Shown one piece after another: positions 1 through 7,925 of a stretch of 64,000 nt of DNA (its first letter is position 1; every line of letters starts with the position of its first letter). The DNA comes from Vibrio pomeroyi (GTDB taxonomy: Bacteria > Pseudomonadota > Gammaproteobacteria > Enterobacterales > Vibrionaceae): NCBI GenBank assembly GCA_041879425.1, contig CP090854.1:62001-126000 (forward strand), read 5' to 3'. The translations under genes were made by a program, and so were the position numbers. A model generated the notes under the pieces. It was not told the origin of the DNA, did not search any database, and saw nothing but the letters and a program-made list of their open reading frames with translations.

Positions 1-241
1 CAGCATTGAGATTGATACCAATAAAGCAACACACGTCGTAGCCCAGTTTTTTTGTGTTTACCACAACCTCGGTACGCTCAATAATGTCGGCCGATCTCAT
101 TTTCTCGATACGGACGTGAATAGTCGCAGGGCTTACGTCAAACTGCTTTGCCATCTCGGCATAAGGCGTACGAGCATCTTCCATTAAGGTTTTCAGAATG
201 GCACGGTCTAGGTCATCGAGACGAGCGGTGGTTGTGGACAT
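1..241 (-). CDS. asnC: AsnC, Lrp/AsnC-family transcriptional regulator (3' part cut by window edge)
   Basis: This is the N-terminal half of a leucine-responsive-type regulator. The readable protein begins MSTTTARLDDLDRAILKTL and continues through an AsnC-type winged helix-turn-helix (VSPATIHVRIEKM) to the start of the ligand-binding RAM domain (LGYDVCCFIGI), where the window ends. The wording closely follows E. coli AsnC, which activates asparagine synthetase A in the absence of asparagine. The ATG has a GAGGG ribosome site about six bases upstream. It is divergent from the GGDEF-EAL gene, with about 90 bp between them. The asnA partner, if present, lies outside the window. The family is certain; the asnC identity rests on similarity recalled from memory. 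Confidence 0.88.
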   Translation of the reverse strand, partial: MSTTTARLDDLDRAILKTLMEDARTPYAEMAKQFDVSPATIHVRIEKMRSADIIERTEVVVNTKKLGYDVCCFIGINLNA

Positions 242-330
242 GCTTAACCCTCAGATTTAATGAAAATATATTGGCTAGAGTACATATCATAGCCAAGGGT
301 GATAATATTAGCAGCAACGATGATGTTAGG

Positions 331-3300
331 GTGAATTCAGTGCGATTTTGGGTGTTATTTATTGCGATGTGTTGGAGCGTATTTGCTTCGGCGCAGACAA
401 AAGATGTATTGGTGATCCACTCCTACCATCAAGGTTTTTTCTGGACGGATGATTTTCATAAAGGATTATCAGATGAGCTCGATCGTGATGGGCTGTCTTA
501 CCGTGTCGTTTATCTCGATAGTAAACGTACTCAAAACCCAGAATACCTAGAGCGTGTGTATCAGCTTTATCACACCAAGCTACAGCATGAAGAATTTGCA
601 GCGATTGTCGTTAGTGACAACAACGCGCTCAATTTAATGAGGCGCCTTGCGCCCGACCTCAAGGGCACACCAGTCATCTTTGGTGGCATCAACAACTTCT
701 CCCCTGAAATGATCCAAGGTTTGAACGCGACGGGCATCACCGAAGATATCGACTTAGTGGGCAATATCGAGCTGATCAAGCGTCTTCAATCGACCGTAAA
801 GAAGATCTACATTGTTACCGATCACTCGGTCACGGGTGAGGCGATTCGCTCTCAAATCGATCTGTTCATCAAAACCCATCCGGACTTCTCTGACCTCGTT
901 GAGCACTATGTGCCGGATTCTTACCAAGAACTAATGGAATTTTCTCAGCGTGCTGATCTAGGTAAGAGCTTGCTATTTTGGGCGTATTACCGCGATGCGC
1001 AAGGAAGAGTGAGCAGCGATGAAGATTGGCGACAGCTGAACATCAAAACCCAAATGCCACTGTATATGGTGCACGATTTGGGGCTTGGTTTTGGTGCGAT
1101 TGGTGGTGTAATTCAAAGTGGTGAGACGCAAGGTCGAGACACAGGACGCGTGCTATTGAATGTGTTGAATCACCCTGATGAGCCATTGCCGTTAGTGGTG
1201 GCTGGCGCACCGGAAATCAAACTCGATTATCAACAGATCTCTCGTTGGGATCTGGGTGCTGAAAATGAAGCCTCGGTGACATTCCTCAACAAGCCTAAGT
1301 CATTCTTAATGCGCTACCGCGACGAAATTCGCACCATTGGCTTAATGTTTTTAAGCATGTCGTGTGTTATCGCAGTGTTGGTGTATTACCTTAACCGTCT
1401 GAAGAAGAGCGAACGTGCCAGTCGCCAAAGCCAACGACTGCTTGAATCGATATTCGATCAGAGCCTGCAATTTATGGGCATCATCGATAAGGGCGGCGTA
1501 TTGTTGTCGAGTAACAGCAAGCTGCATGAGCTGCTTTACAATCAAGGCTATAAATTGGGAACGCCGCTTCAACAACATCAACACTGGGAAGATTCCGCAG
1601 GTGAGGTGTTGAGAGAATACTTCGCCGAAAAAGGAGAGCATCCTGCTCTGAGATTTGAGGCAGAGGTGTGGTGTCGTGACCGTGGTGCGATGGTATTAGA
1701 TATTTCATTGAAGCCGATGCCTGGCGCGGAAGAAGACGACATTCAGTTCCTCTTTGAAGCGCGCGATGTCACCTCGCGTAAGCTTGCGGAAAATAAGCTG
1801 TTCCAACGTGAAGCGAACCTGAAGCTCTATTACGACAAACAGCCTGTGATGATGATTACCCTCGATGGTAATAACCGCATTCAACAAGTGAACCAGTTTG
1901 CTGAAGAGTTATTGGGTTACCCACTAGACCAGCTATTAGGGCATCGCCCTAGAGAGTTCTATGTTGACGAGAATGCGATGATTCCTCGTCATATATTGCT
2001 GCAACCACAACATAAGATCCGTGGTGTGTGGCGTCGTGATATTGAGTATCGCCATGCCGACGGTAGCACGATCTGGATTCGAGAAAATATCCGTCCGCTA
2101 GTGGAATCGGATCAGCTACTGATTGTGGGTGAAGACATCACTGAAACCCACGAGTTGTCTGAAAAGCTAGAGTATCAAGCACAGTACGACTTGTTGACTG
2201 ACACCTTTAACCGCAACCACTTTGAGCAAGAGCTGCAAAAGGCGCTGAAAGAGGTCGAGAGCCACATGCGCACTCACGCGATGTTGTTCTTAGATCTAGA
2301 CCAATTGAAAGTTTTGAACGACACCGCAGGACATGAAGCGGGCGATGCGGCGATCTTGTTTAGCGCTCAACTGCTCGAAGATGTGTTGCCATACAATGCG
2401 GTGTTGGCGCGTATGGGCGGAGACGAGTTTGCGGTTCTTATCAAAGACTGTACTGAGCGAGACGCAGTGAATGTGTGTCGCAGTATTATTTCGATGATGA
2501 GTGAGAATCCATTCTTGTGGGATGACATTCGCCTCAATCTGACTTGTTCTATCGGCATCCGATTGATTGACCATACCGCGGCTTCACCGCAGATGGTGCA
2601 TGCTCAAGCCGACGCAGCGTGTCACGCAGCCAAAGAAGAAGGGCGTAATCGCTACAACCTTTACCATCAAGATGATGAAGACCTGCGTCGTCGTCACCTA
2701 GAGATGGAGTGCGTGAACCTAGTGCATGAAGCCTTAGCTAATGATCGCTTAGAGTTGTTTGCACAGCGTATTCTTGGCTTAGATGAAGAAAGCGAGAAAA
2801 TGCACTTTGAGATCTTGGTGCGCATCAAGAACATCAAAGGGGAATACATCTCTCCCGGGATCTTCATGCCAGCCTCTGAGCGCTACAACATCGCGCACTT
2901 GATTGACCGCCAAGTGGTGGGTCAAACGCTTAACTGGCTAGAGCAACGCCCACATCTGATTGATGACTTAGGAATGTGCTCAATCAACCTTTCTGGTCAC
3001 TCGATGGGTAACCGAGAATTTGTTGAGTTCCTGATAGATAGCTTGAGCAACTCGTCGATCCCGTGTCATAAGATTTGTTTGGAGATCACTGAAACGGCTG
3101 CGATGAGTAACATGAAGCAGGCGATCAAGTTCTTCACTCGTATTAAAGAGCTGGGCTGCATGATTGCATTGGATGATTTCGGCTCTGGTTTATCGTCGTT
3201 TGGTTACTTGAAGAAGCTTCCGGTTGATATCGTGAAGATCGATGGTCTGTTTGTGCGTGATATTGATGTCAATGAGATGGACCATGTGATGGTTCGTTCG

Positions 3301-3489
3301 ATCAATGACTTAGCCAAGCAAATGGGCAAATACACGGTGGCGGAGTTTGTTGAAAACACTCAAATCATCGATAAGTTGATTGAGCTCGGTGTGAACTACG
3401 CACAAGGCTACATTATTGGCCGACCTAAGCCGCTTGCGGAATTGGTTGAAGAGTTACAAAAAGAGCGGGCGCTAGAGCACCTTGATTGA
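331..3489 (+). CDS. Periplasmic-sensor GGDEF-EAL protein (c-di-GMP turnover)
   Basis: A membrane-anchored c-di-GMP enzyme of about 1052 residues. The order is: signal-like hydrophobic start, an ABC-transporter substrate-binding-like periplasmic domain (roughly residues 25-300), one membrane helix (about 336-358), two PAS-like segments, a GGDEF domain with intact RMGGDEF (motif at 696-700), and an EAL domain. The EAL motif itself reads E-I-L (Glu827), but ITETA, DDFGSG and the late E/Q residues are kept, so phosphodiesterase activity is plausible. The open frame extends back to 148, but that part runs antisense through asnC. GTG at 331 or 340 gives a sensible signal peptide, and neither has a strong ribosome site. 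A hairpin with a T-run follows at 3586. The ligand is unknown. Confidence 0.88.
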   Translation: MNSVRFWVLFIAMCWSVFASAQTKDVLVIHSYHQGFFWTDDFHKGLSDELDRDGLSYRVVYLDSKRTQNPEYLERVYQLYHTKLQHEEFAAIVVSDNNALNLMRRLAPDLKGTPVIFGGINNFSPEMIQGLNATGITEDIDLVGNIELIKRLQSTVKKIYIVTDHSVTGEAIRSQIDLFIKTHPDFSDLVEHYVPDSYQELMEFSQRADLGKSLLFWAYYRDAQGRVSSDEDWRQLNIKTQMPLYMVHDLGLGFGAIGGVIQSGETQGRDTGRVLLNVLNHPDEPLPLVVAGAPEIKLDYQQISRWDLGAENEASVTFLNKPKSFLMRYRDEIRTIGLMFLSMSCVIAVLVYYLNRLKKSERASRQSQRLLESIFDQSLQFMGIIDKGGVLLSSNSKLHELLYNQGYKLGTPLQQHQHWEDSAGEVLREYFAEKGEHPALRFEAEVWCRDRGAMVLDISLKPMPGAEEDDIQFLFEARDVTSRKLAENKLFQREANLKLYYDKQPVMMITLDGNNRIQQVNQFAEELLGYPLDQLLGHRPREFYVDENAMIPRHILLQPQHKIRGVWRRDIEYRHADGSTIWIRENIRPLVESDQLLIVGEDITETHELSEKLEYQAQYDLLTDTFNRNHFEQELQKALKEVESHMRTHAMLFLDLDQLKVLNDTAGHEAGDAAILFSAQLLEDVLPYNAVLARMGGDEFAVLIKDCTERDAVNVCRSIISMMSENPFLWDDIRLNLTCSIGIRLIDHTAASPQMVHAQADAACHAAKEEGRNRYNLYHQDDEDLRRRHLEMECVNLVHEALANDRLELFAQRILGLDEESEKMHFEILVRIKNIKGEYISPGIFMPASERYNIAHLIDRQVVGQTLNWLEQRPHLIDDLGMCSINLSGHSMGNREFVEFLIDSLSNSSIPCHKICLEITETAAMSNMKQAIKFFTRIKELGCMIALDDFGSGLSSFGYLKKLPVDIVKIDGLFVRDIDVNEMDHVMVRSINDLAKQMGKYTVAEFVENTQIIDKLIELGVNYAQGYIIGRPKPLAELVEELQKERALEHLD

Positions 3490-3585
3490 GTAAATCAAGC
3501 TACACGATGAGTATTCCTAAGTTCTGGTAATTTAAGAGCTAACAGCTTTCAGAATGAATAGTTTGCTCCGTTAATATGTATTGTT

Positions 3586-3619
3586 GAGGCAATCAGGTAA
3601 ACTGGTTGCCTCTTTTGTT
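3586..3619 (+). terminator. Rho-independent terminator after the GGDEF-EAL gene
   Basis: The stem GAGGCAATCAG / CTGGTTGCCTC with a GTAAA loop is followed by TTTTGTTTT. It sits between the GGDEF-EAL gene and rsmJ and ends only about 30 bp before the rsmJ start, so rsmJ is probably transcribed from a promoter around this hairpin or by read-through. Confidence 0.75.
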
Positions 3620-3648
3620 TTGAATACTACTGTCTGTTGGAGACGACC

Positions 3649-4428
3649 TTGCAACTACAACTGATTTGCGAAGATGCTACCCAAATCGATCATTTAAATG
3701 ACTTAGCGACCCGTTGGAGTTTATCTCATGATGAAAACAGCGAATTTGCCTTGGTGCTGACTGACGAGCGACTTGAGTTACGCAAAGTGGACGAACCAAA
3801 ACTTGGCGCTATCTTTGTTGATTTAGTTGGCGGCGCGGTTGGTCACAGACGTAAGTTTGGTGGTGGCAAAGGTCAGGCGATCGCCAAGGCGGCAGGTTTA
3901 AATAAAGGGGCTACGCCAACCATTCTTGATGGCACGGCTGGTTTAGGTCGCGATGCGTTTGTATTGGCCTCTCTCGGTTGTAAGGTACAAATGGTAGAGC
4001 GTCACCCAGTAGTGGCAGCTTTGCTGGATGATGGCTTACAACGGGCACAGCAAGACCCAGACATCGGCGGTTGGGTAAGCGAACGTATGAAGTTGATTCA
4101 CGCTTCAAGTCATGATGCGCTAGATAAGCTCAGCAATGATCCTAACTTTGAGCAGCCAGATGTGGTGTACCTTGATCCAATGTACCCGCACCCTGAGAAC
4201 AAAAAGAAATCGGCTCTGGTTAAAAAAGAGATGCGCGTATTCCAATCTTTGGTCGGTGCAGATTTAGATGCTGATGGTTTGTTGGAGCCTGCAATGAAAC
4301 TGGCATCAAAGCGAGTTGTGGTGAAAAGACCCGATTACGCAGCTTGGTTAGATGAGCAAAAACCGAGTATGGCGATCGAAACCAAAAAGAACCGTTTTGA
4401 CGTCTATGTGAAAGCATCAATGACTTAA
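3649..4428 (+). CDS. rsmJ: 16S rRNA (guanine1516-N2)-methyltransferase RsmJ
   Basis: RsmJ (YhiQ) uses S-adenosylmethionine to methylate G1516 of 16S rRNA in the 30S subunit. The 259-residue protein shows the family signature throughout: [26 protein letters not shown], the SAM-binding motif [17 protein letters not shown], the catalytic-type YLDPMYPHP, and [16 protein letters not shown]. Two TTG codons can start it, at 3637 and 3649. The upstream one lies too close to any ribosome site, while the second has GGAG six bases before it and gives the usual length, so I choose 3649. TTG starts suggest modest expression. As in enterobacteria, the uspA/uspB genes lie close by. Confidence 0.95.
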   Translation: MQLQLICEDATQIDHLNDLATRWSLSHDENSEFALVLTDERLELRKVDEPKLGAIFVDLVGGAVGHRRKFGGGKGQAIAKAAGLNKGATPTILDGTAGLGRDAFVLASLGCKVQMVERHPVVAALLDDGLQRAQQDPDIGGWVSERMKLIHASSHDALDKLSNDPNFEQPDVVYLDPMYPHPENKKKSALVKKEMRVFQSLVGADLDADGLLEPAMKLASKRVVVKRPDYAAWLDEQKPSMAIETKKNRFDVYVKASMT

Positions 4429-4533
4429 GTAAAGCATCAATAACTTAGCAACACGCTAAGAAAATTTCCCGTCATAAATACGATAAATCACCATTTAACA
4501 CTTGCGATAGTCGCGTTACGGATGTATATCTAA

Positions 4534-4556
4534 CTAAGAATCATTATTATTCTTAG
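4534..4556 (+). promoter_or_regulatory. Fur-box-like palindrome upstream of the Cys/Lys-rich protein gene
   Basis: A perfect inverted repeat CTAAGAAT / ATTCTTAG with a 7-bp AT-rich spacer ends 13 bp before the ATG at 4570. Read as a 19-mer Fur box it matches about 12 of 19 positions of GATAATGATAATCATTATC, with the right half (AATCATTAT) intact. It could be a Fur operator or a 5' UTR hairpin; the position over the start of transcription or translation supports a repressor site. Confidence 0.45.
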
Positions 4557-4569
4557 CTGGAGTTGTAGC

Positions 4570-5133
4570 ATGGCTAAACGCTTTTGTAAGTTAAACCGTC
4601 GAGATATTACTGAACACCTAGGCGAGATCCACAGCTTGGTTACCCAGCCAAAGTTTGTGTGTCGTTCTTGTGCGCGTTCATCGGTGGACGAAGCGAACCT
4701 ATGCAAACCAACCGCAATTCCACCGATTGGCTGTCAAAACAAACCTGCCGAAGAGAAAGCGGCATGTGGTCTGTTGGCTGAAACGCTGCCTAAGCCTGAA
4801 ATAACACTGGTTGAGGTTGTGGATACGCCTGATTCTGCTGTTCAAATGTTCGATCCTAGCGTTGCAAGTATTGCTAAGAAACCATCATTGAAAAAAGCCA
4901 AGCTAAAAAAACTCATGGCGAACAGTGGTGAGAAAAAAGAGCTTAAGCGAGCGAAGAAAGCTGCGAAGAAGCAAGAGAAGTACAATAAGAAACTGGCGAA
5001 GATGATTAAGAAGCAGCAGAAGCTGTTTAAGAAAAGTCAGAAGATGGAAAGCAAATTGGAACGCATCAACCTACAACTTGATGACGTTGTTTTCACAGAA
5101 AGCCCATCGATGGTCGCGAACCATATCCACTGA
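4570..5133 (+). CDS. Cys-rich N-terminus / Lys-rich coiled-coil protein of unknown function
   Basis: I do not recognise this 187-residue protein. The first 70 residues are compact and cysteine-rich (C6, C31xxC34, C45, C55, C66), with CRSCARSS and LCKP, which looks like a small metal or Fe-S binding module. Residues 70-105 are a linker. Residues about 105-170 are extremely lysine-rich and helical (KKAKKQEKYNKKLAKMIKK), like a basic coiled coil that could bind nucleic acid. There is no signal peptide or membrane segment, so it should be cytoplasmic. A GGAG ribosome site precedes the ATG, and a Fur-like palindrome lies just upstream. It is a single-gene unit ending in a two-way terminator. The coding call is firm; iron-related function is only inference. 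Confidence 0.85.
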   Translation: MAKRFCKLNRRDITEHLGEIHSLVTQPKFVCRSCARSSVDEANLCKPTAIPPIGCQNKPAEEKAACGLLAETLPKPEITLVEVVDTPDSAVQMFDPSVASIAKKPSLKKAKLKKLMANSGEKKELKRAKKAAKKQEKYNKKLAKMIKKQQKLFKKSQKMESKLERINLQLDDVVFTESPSMVANHIH

Positions 5134-5154
5134 TTGAAATGATATCACCCAATT

Positions 5155-5183
5155 AAAAAGAGCGACCTTAGGTCGCTCTTTTG
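5155..5183. terminator. Bidirectional terminator between convergent genes
   Basis: The hairpin AGAGCGACC-TTA-GGTCGCTCT has a T-run on the plus strand and A residues on the other side, so it can end transcription of both the Cys/Lys-rich protein gene and the convergent DMT transporter gene. Confidence 0.85.
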
Positions 5184-5221
5184 CTTTCTGGGGTAACTCA
5201 AAATCGATTCAATCAAGCCGA

Positions 5222-6100
5222 TTAAGCGTTGCTAGCGGATCTTGCGACACGCTTCTTCACCCAAGTTTCATTGACCCACAATGAAAGCAAGATAACTCCG
5301 CCACCAATCGACAGTCGAACCAAGTCGACATCTCTATTCCAGATCAGGATGTTCACCACTAGGCCAGCAGGTACTAGGATGTTGTTCATTACTGCAAGTG
5401 CACCCGCATTCACCATGCATGCGCCTTTGTTCCACATAAAGTAACCCAAACCTGAAGCGATTAAACCCAGGTAGATGAGAATTCCCCACTGAAGTGTGGT
5501 GGTTGGCAGTTTTTCAGGGTTGCCCAAAAGCATGAAAGCAACTGAAGCCACACATAAAGCACCTAAGTAGAAATAGCCGAATACCGTGTGTTGAGGCAGC
5601 TCAGTGGGTTCATTCTCCATCACCACCTTGTAGCCAACCTGACCGATAGCAAAACATAGGTTCGCACCTTGCACGACAAGGAAGCCGACTAAAAAGTTGT
5701 CGTTGATGCCTGCGAACTTGATGAATACCGCGCCCAATACCGCAATTGCAGCCGTGACTAAGTACCAAGGTGAGAATTGTCCCTTAAGAAAGTCATAAAT
5801 CAGGGTGACGTAGATTGGAGTAAAGACAGTAAACAGAAGGACTTCGGGTACAGATAGTAGCAAGAAGGATTGATAGTAGAAGCAGTACATCAGGCCAAGC
5901 TGGATACCGCCAATCGCCATTAACTTTCCGATCAGTTTGCGTGACACACCACGGAATTTAAGGAAAGGGAGGAACACGATACCCGCAAGGGCAACGCGCA
6001 TTAGTACTGAAAACCAAGAATCAACCTGACCCGCAAGGTAGACGCCGATCAGGCTAAAAGAGAAGGCCCATAGGAGGGTAACACCAGCTAAATAGCTCAT
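5222..6100 (-). CDS. DMT superfamily (EamA-type) inner-membrane transporter
   Basis: A 292-residue inner-membrane protein with about ten hydrophobic helices arranged as two EamA repeats, typical of drug/metabolite exporters in the carboxylate/amino acid/amine group. It begins MSYLAGVTLLWAFSFSLIG, whose WAFSF motif is common at the start of the first EamA repeat. The substrate cannot be told from sequence. It is transcribed alone toward a shared terminator and away from uspA, with only 52 bp between its start and the end of uspA, so it may also be cotranscribed from the uspA side. Confidence 0.88.
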   Translation of the reverse strand: MSYLAGVTLLWAFSFSLIGVYLAGQVDSWFSVLMRVALAGIVFLPFLKFRGVSRKLIGKLMAIGGIQLGLMYCFYYQSFLLLSVPEVLLFTVFTPIYVTLIYDFLKGQFSPWYLVTAAIAVLGAVFIKFAGINDNFLVGFLVVQGANLCFAIGQVGYKVVMENEPTELPQHTVFGYFYLGALCVASVAFMLLGNPEKLPTTTLQWGILIYLGLIASGLGYFMWNKGACMVNAGALAVMNNILVPAGLVVNILIWNRDVDLVRLSIGGGVILLSLWVNETWVKKRVARSASNA

Positions 6101-6152
6101 AGTAAAACTTCGTTAATAAGATATGAGCTGTATGTTACCTAACCTTAAATCA

Positions 6153-6587
6153 TTAGTCTTCTGAATCTCTTAGAGGCACGACCAGCATATCAACCGGTGA
6201 AGCGTTGATCAGTTGGCGTGTTGAAGAGAGCAGCTTGCTCCAGAAATCTTGATGGTGTCCGCAAACTACTAGATCCACATTGAACTCGTTGATGGTGTCA
6301 CACAGCTCGTGGCTCAGGTCACCACTGCCCACTAAAGTGTGGGTGATTGGGTATTGAGCGTGTTCTGCAAAGTTTTGCAGCTGAATGCGAGAGGCTTCCA
6401 TCGCGTTGTGTTGGGTTTCGGCCATATTGATATCAATCAGTCCGGTATAGAGCTCTGCGTAGTTAATGTCGATATGGATAAAAGAGACTTTGGCTTCCAA
6501 TGGCTTTGCCAATGCTACCGCTTTATCCACAATTAATTTGCTGTCATCTGATAAATCGACTGCGACCAAAATATGTTTGTAACTCAT
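6153..6587 (-). CDS. uspA: Universal stress protein A
   Basis: A cytoplasmic universal stress protein of 144 residues, the same length as E. coli UspA. It begins MSYKHILVAVDLSDDSKLIVDKA, and the C-terminal HHQDFWSKLLSSTRQLINASPVDMLVVPL has the form of the UspA subfamily, which lacks the classical ATP-binding GxxG loop. The open frame extends to 6629, but ATG 6587 has a strong AGGAGGT ribosome site and is the right start. It is divergent from ftnA, about 190 bp apart, and together with ftnA and uspB forms a stress/stationary-phase neighbourhood. Confidence 0.95.
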   Translation of the reverse strand: MSYKHILVAVDLSDDSKLIVDKAVALAKPLEAKVSFIHIDINYAELYTGLIDINMAETQHNAMEASRIQLQNFAEHAQYPITHTLVGSGDLSHELCDTINEFNVDLVVCGHHQDFWSKLLSSTRQLINASPVDMLVVPLRDSED

Positions 6588-6774
6588 ATCGCTACCTCCT
6601 TTATTCATTGTCTGATTAAAGATTAGCACTATGCGATGGCTTTTTTTGCTGAAGTGATCTCATATCCACTGTCTTGCGTAATGATGATTCAAAATTGGTT
6701 AACTAATGCTCTGCGAGATATTAATAAAATAGTGATATAGTAGAGAAAATTGAGGATGTAATTAGGAGTCTTAA

Positions 6775-7302
6775 ATGCTGTCAAAAACTATGGTTGAGCA
6801 ACTGAATGATCAAATTAACCTAGAATTTTTCTCATCCAATCTATACTTACAAATGAGTGCTTGGTGTGAAGACAAAGGATTTGAAGGTGCAGCCGAGTTT
6901 CTGCGTGTTCATGCAGTAGAAGAAATGGAGCATATGCAGCGTCTTTTCACTTACGTAAGTGAAACAGGTGCAATGCCGATTCTAGGTGCAATTGAAGCGC
7001 CAAAACACGAATTCGAAAGCCTTGGTGCAGTGTTCCGTGAAACTTATGAACATGAGCAGATGATTACTGAAAAGATCAACAAACTGGCTCACGTTGCTTT
7101 CAGCACACAAGACTACTCAACCTTTAACTTCCTGCAATGGTACGTTGCAGAGCAACACGAAGAAGAGAAGTTGTTTAAAGGTGTATTGGATAAGCTAGAA
7201 CTTGTTGGTGAAGACGGTAAAGCACTGTTCTTTATTGATAAAGACCTAGCGCAATTGGCAAAAGATGGTTCATCTTCAATTATGGAAGCTCCTGCCGTTT
7301 AG
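6775..7302 (+). CDS. ftnA: Non-heme ferritin FtnA
   Basis: Ferritin stores iron by oxidising Fe(II) at a dinuclear centre and depositing it in a 24-subunit cage. The 175-residue protein is full length, and the ferroxidase residues of the E. coli enzyme fall at the same positions: Glu17, Glu50, His53, Glu94, Gln127 and Glu130. There is no heme-ligand Met pattern of bacterioferritin. An AGGAG ribosome site lies just upstream of ATG 6775. It is followed 68 bp later by uspB with no terminator between them, so the two may be cotranscribed. I saw no convincing Fur box in the promoter. Confidence 0.96.
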   Translation: MLSKTMVEQLNDQINLEFFSSNLYLQMSAWCEDKGFEGAAEFLRVHAVEEMEHMQRLFTYVSETGAMPILGAIEAPKHEFESLGAVFRETYEHEQMITEKINKLAHVAFSTQDYSTFNFLQWYVAEQHEEEKLFKGVLDKLELVGEDGKALFFIDKDLAQLAKDGSSSIMEAPAV

Positions 7303-7370
7303 GTAGTACGAGAAAGACACTGATTATCTTTTTCTTTTGAGTTTTCTTATGAAGATGTAGGGAGGAAAGG

Positions 7371-7694
7371 ATGATCAGCGGCGACACTATTCTATTTGCA
7401 CTAATGGTTGTGACTTGTGTGAACTGGGCGCGTTATTTTACTGCGCTAAGAACACTTATTTATATTATGCGAGAAGCACATCCTCTACTTTATCAACAAG
7501 TAGACGGAGGTGGGTTCTTCACAACTCATGGCAATATGACCAAACAAGTCCGCTTGTTTAGTTACATCAAAAGTAAAGAGTATCACCATCACCATGACGA
7601 AGTGTTCACTTCCAAGTGTGATCGTGTAAGACAGTTATTCATACTCTCTTCTGCTCTGCTTGGTGTGACGTTATTGTCGTCGTTCATCGTCTAG
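7371..7694 (+). CDS. uspB: Universal stress protein B, small inner-membrane protein
   Basis: UspB is an integral membrane protein linked in E. coli to stationary-phase ethanol resistance and RpoS control. This 107-residue copy has an N-terminal membrane helix ([16 protein letters not shown]), the diagnostic centre [17 protein letters not shown] and KQVRLFSYI, and a second helix at the C-terminus ([16 protein letters not shown]). GGAGG precedes the ATG. In E. coli uspB sits beside uspA, and here ftnA lies between them. The identification is by direct recognition of the central motif. Confidence 0.95.
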   Translation: MISGDTILFALMVVTCVNWARYFTALRTLIYIMREAHPLLYQQVDGGGFFTTHGNMTKQVRLFSYIKSKEYHHHHDEVFTSKCDRVRQLFILSSALLGVTLLSSFIV

Positions 7695-7752
7695 ATGATC
7701 CAGTACGTGTGATATAGAGCGCCGGTTGTTCGTTCGTTAAGCTCAGTTGCCT

Positions 7753-7866
7753 AATCGCAGCTGTCTGCGATTTGTACAATTGAACATCAATTGCAAAGTT
7801 GAAAATTGCCGTTAAAATAGCGAGCAATTAGTAAGGATGTGCTGTTTATGCACATCCTTTTTTATT
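7753..7866 (+). promoter_or_regulatory. Hairpins, palindrome and promoter-like elements between uspB and yhiN
   Basis: This short gap holds several ordered elements: a perfect 8-bp hairpin AATCGCAG-CTGT-CTGCGATT (7753-7772), a perfect palindrome CAATTGA-ACA-TCAATTG (7777-7793), a promoter-like pair TTGCAA (7791-7796) and TAAAAT (7813-7818) spaced 16 bp, and a terminator hairpin AAGGATGTGC / GCACATCCTT with a T-run (7833-7866). The terminator most simply ends the ftnA-uspB unit. A promoter directly before a terminator could also mean an attenuated leader for the flavoprotein gene. Confidence 0.5.
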
Positions 7867-7925
7867 GATGGCATTTCGAGAACAGGGCGTACTCGTGATG
7901 CAAAAGTGAAGAAAGCAGAACCACA

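Noticed and set aside
148..330. Upstream extension of the GGDEF-EAL reading frame (begins MPSRHKAYEHL)
   Set aside because: It lies antisense to the conserved asnC coding region, has no homologous content, and a normal signal peptide begins at 331/340.
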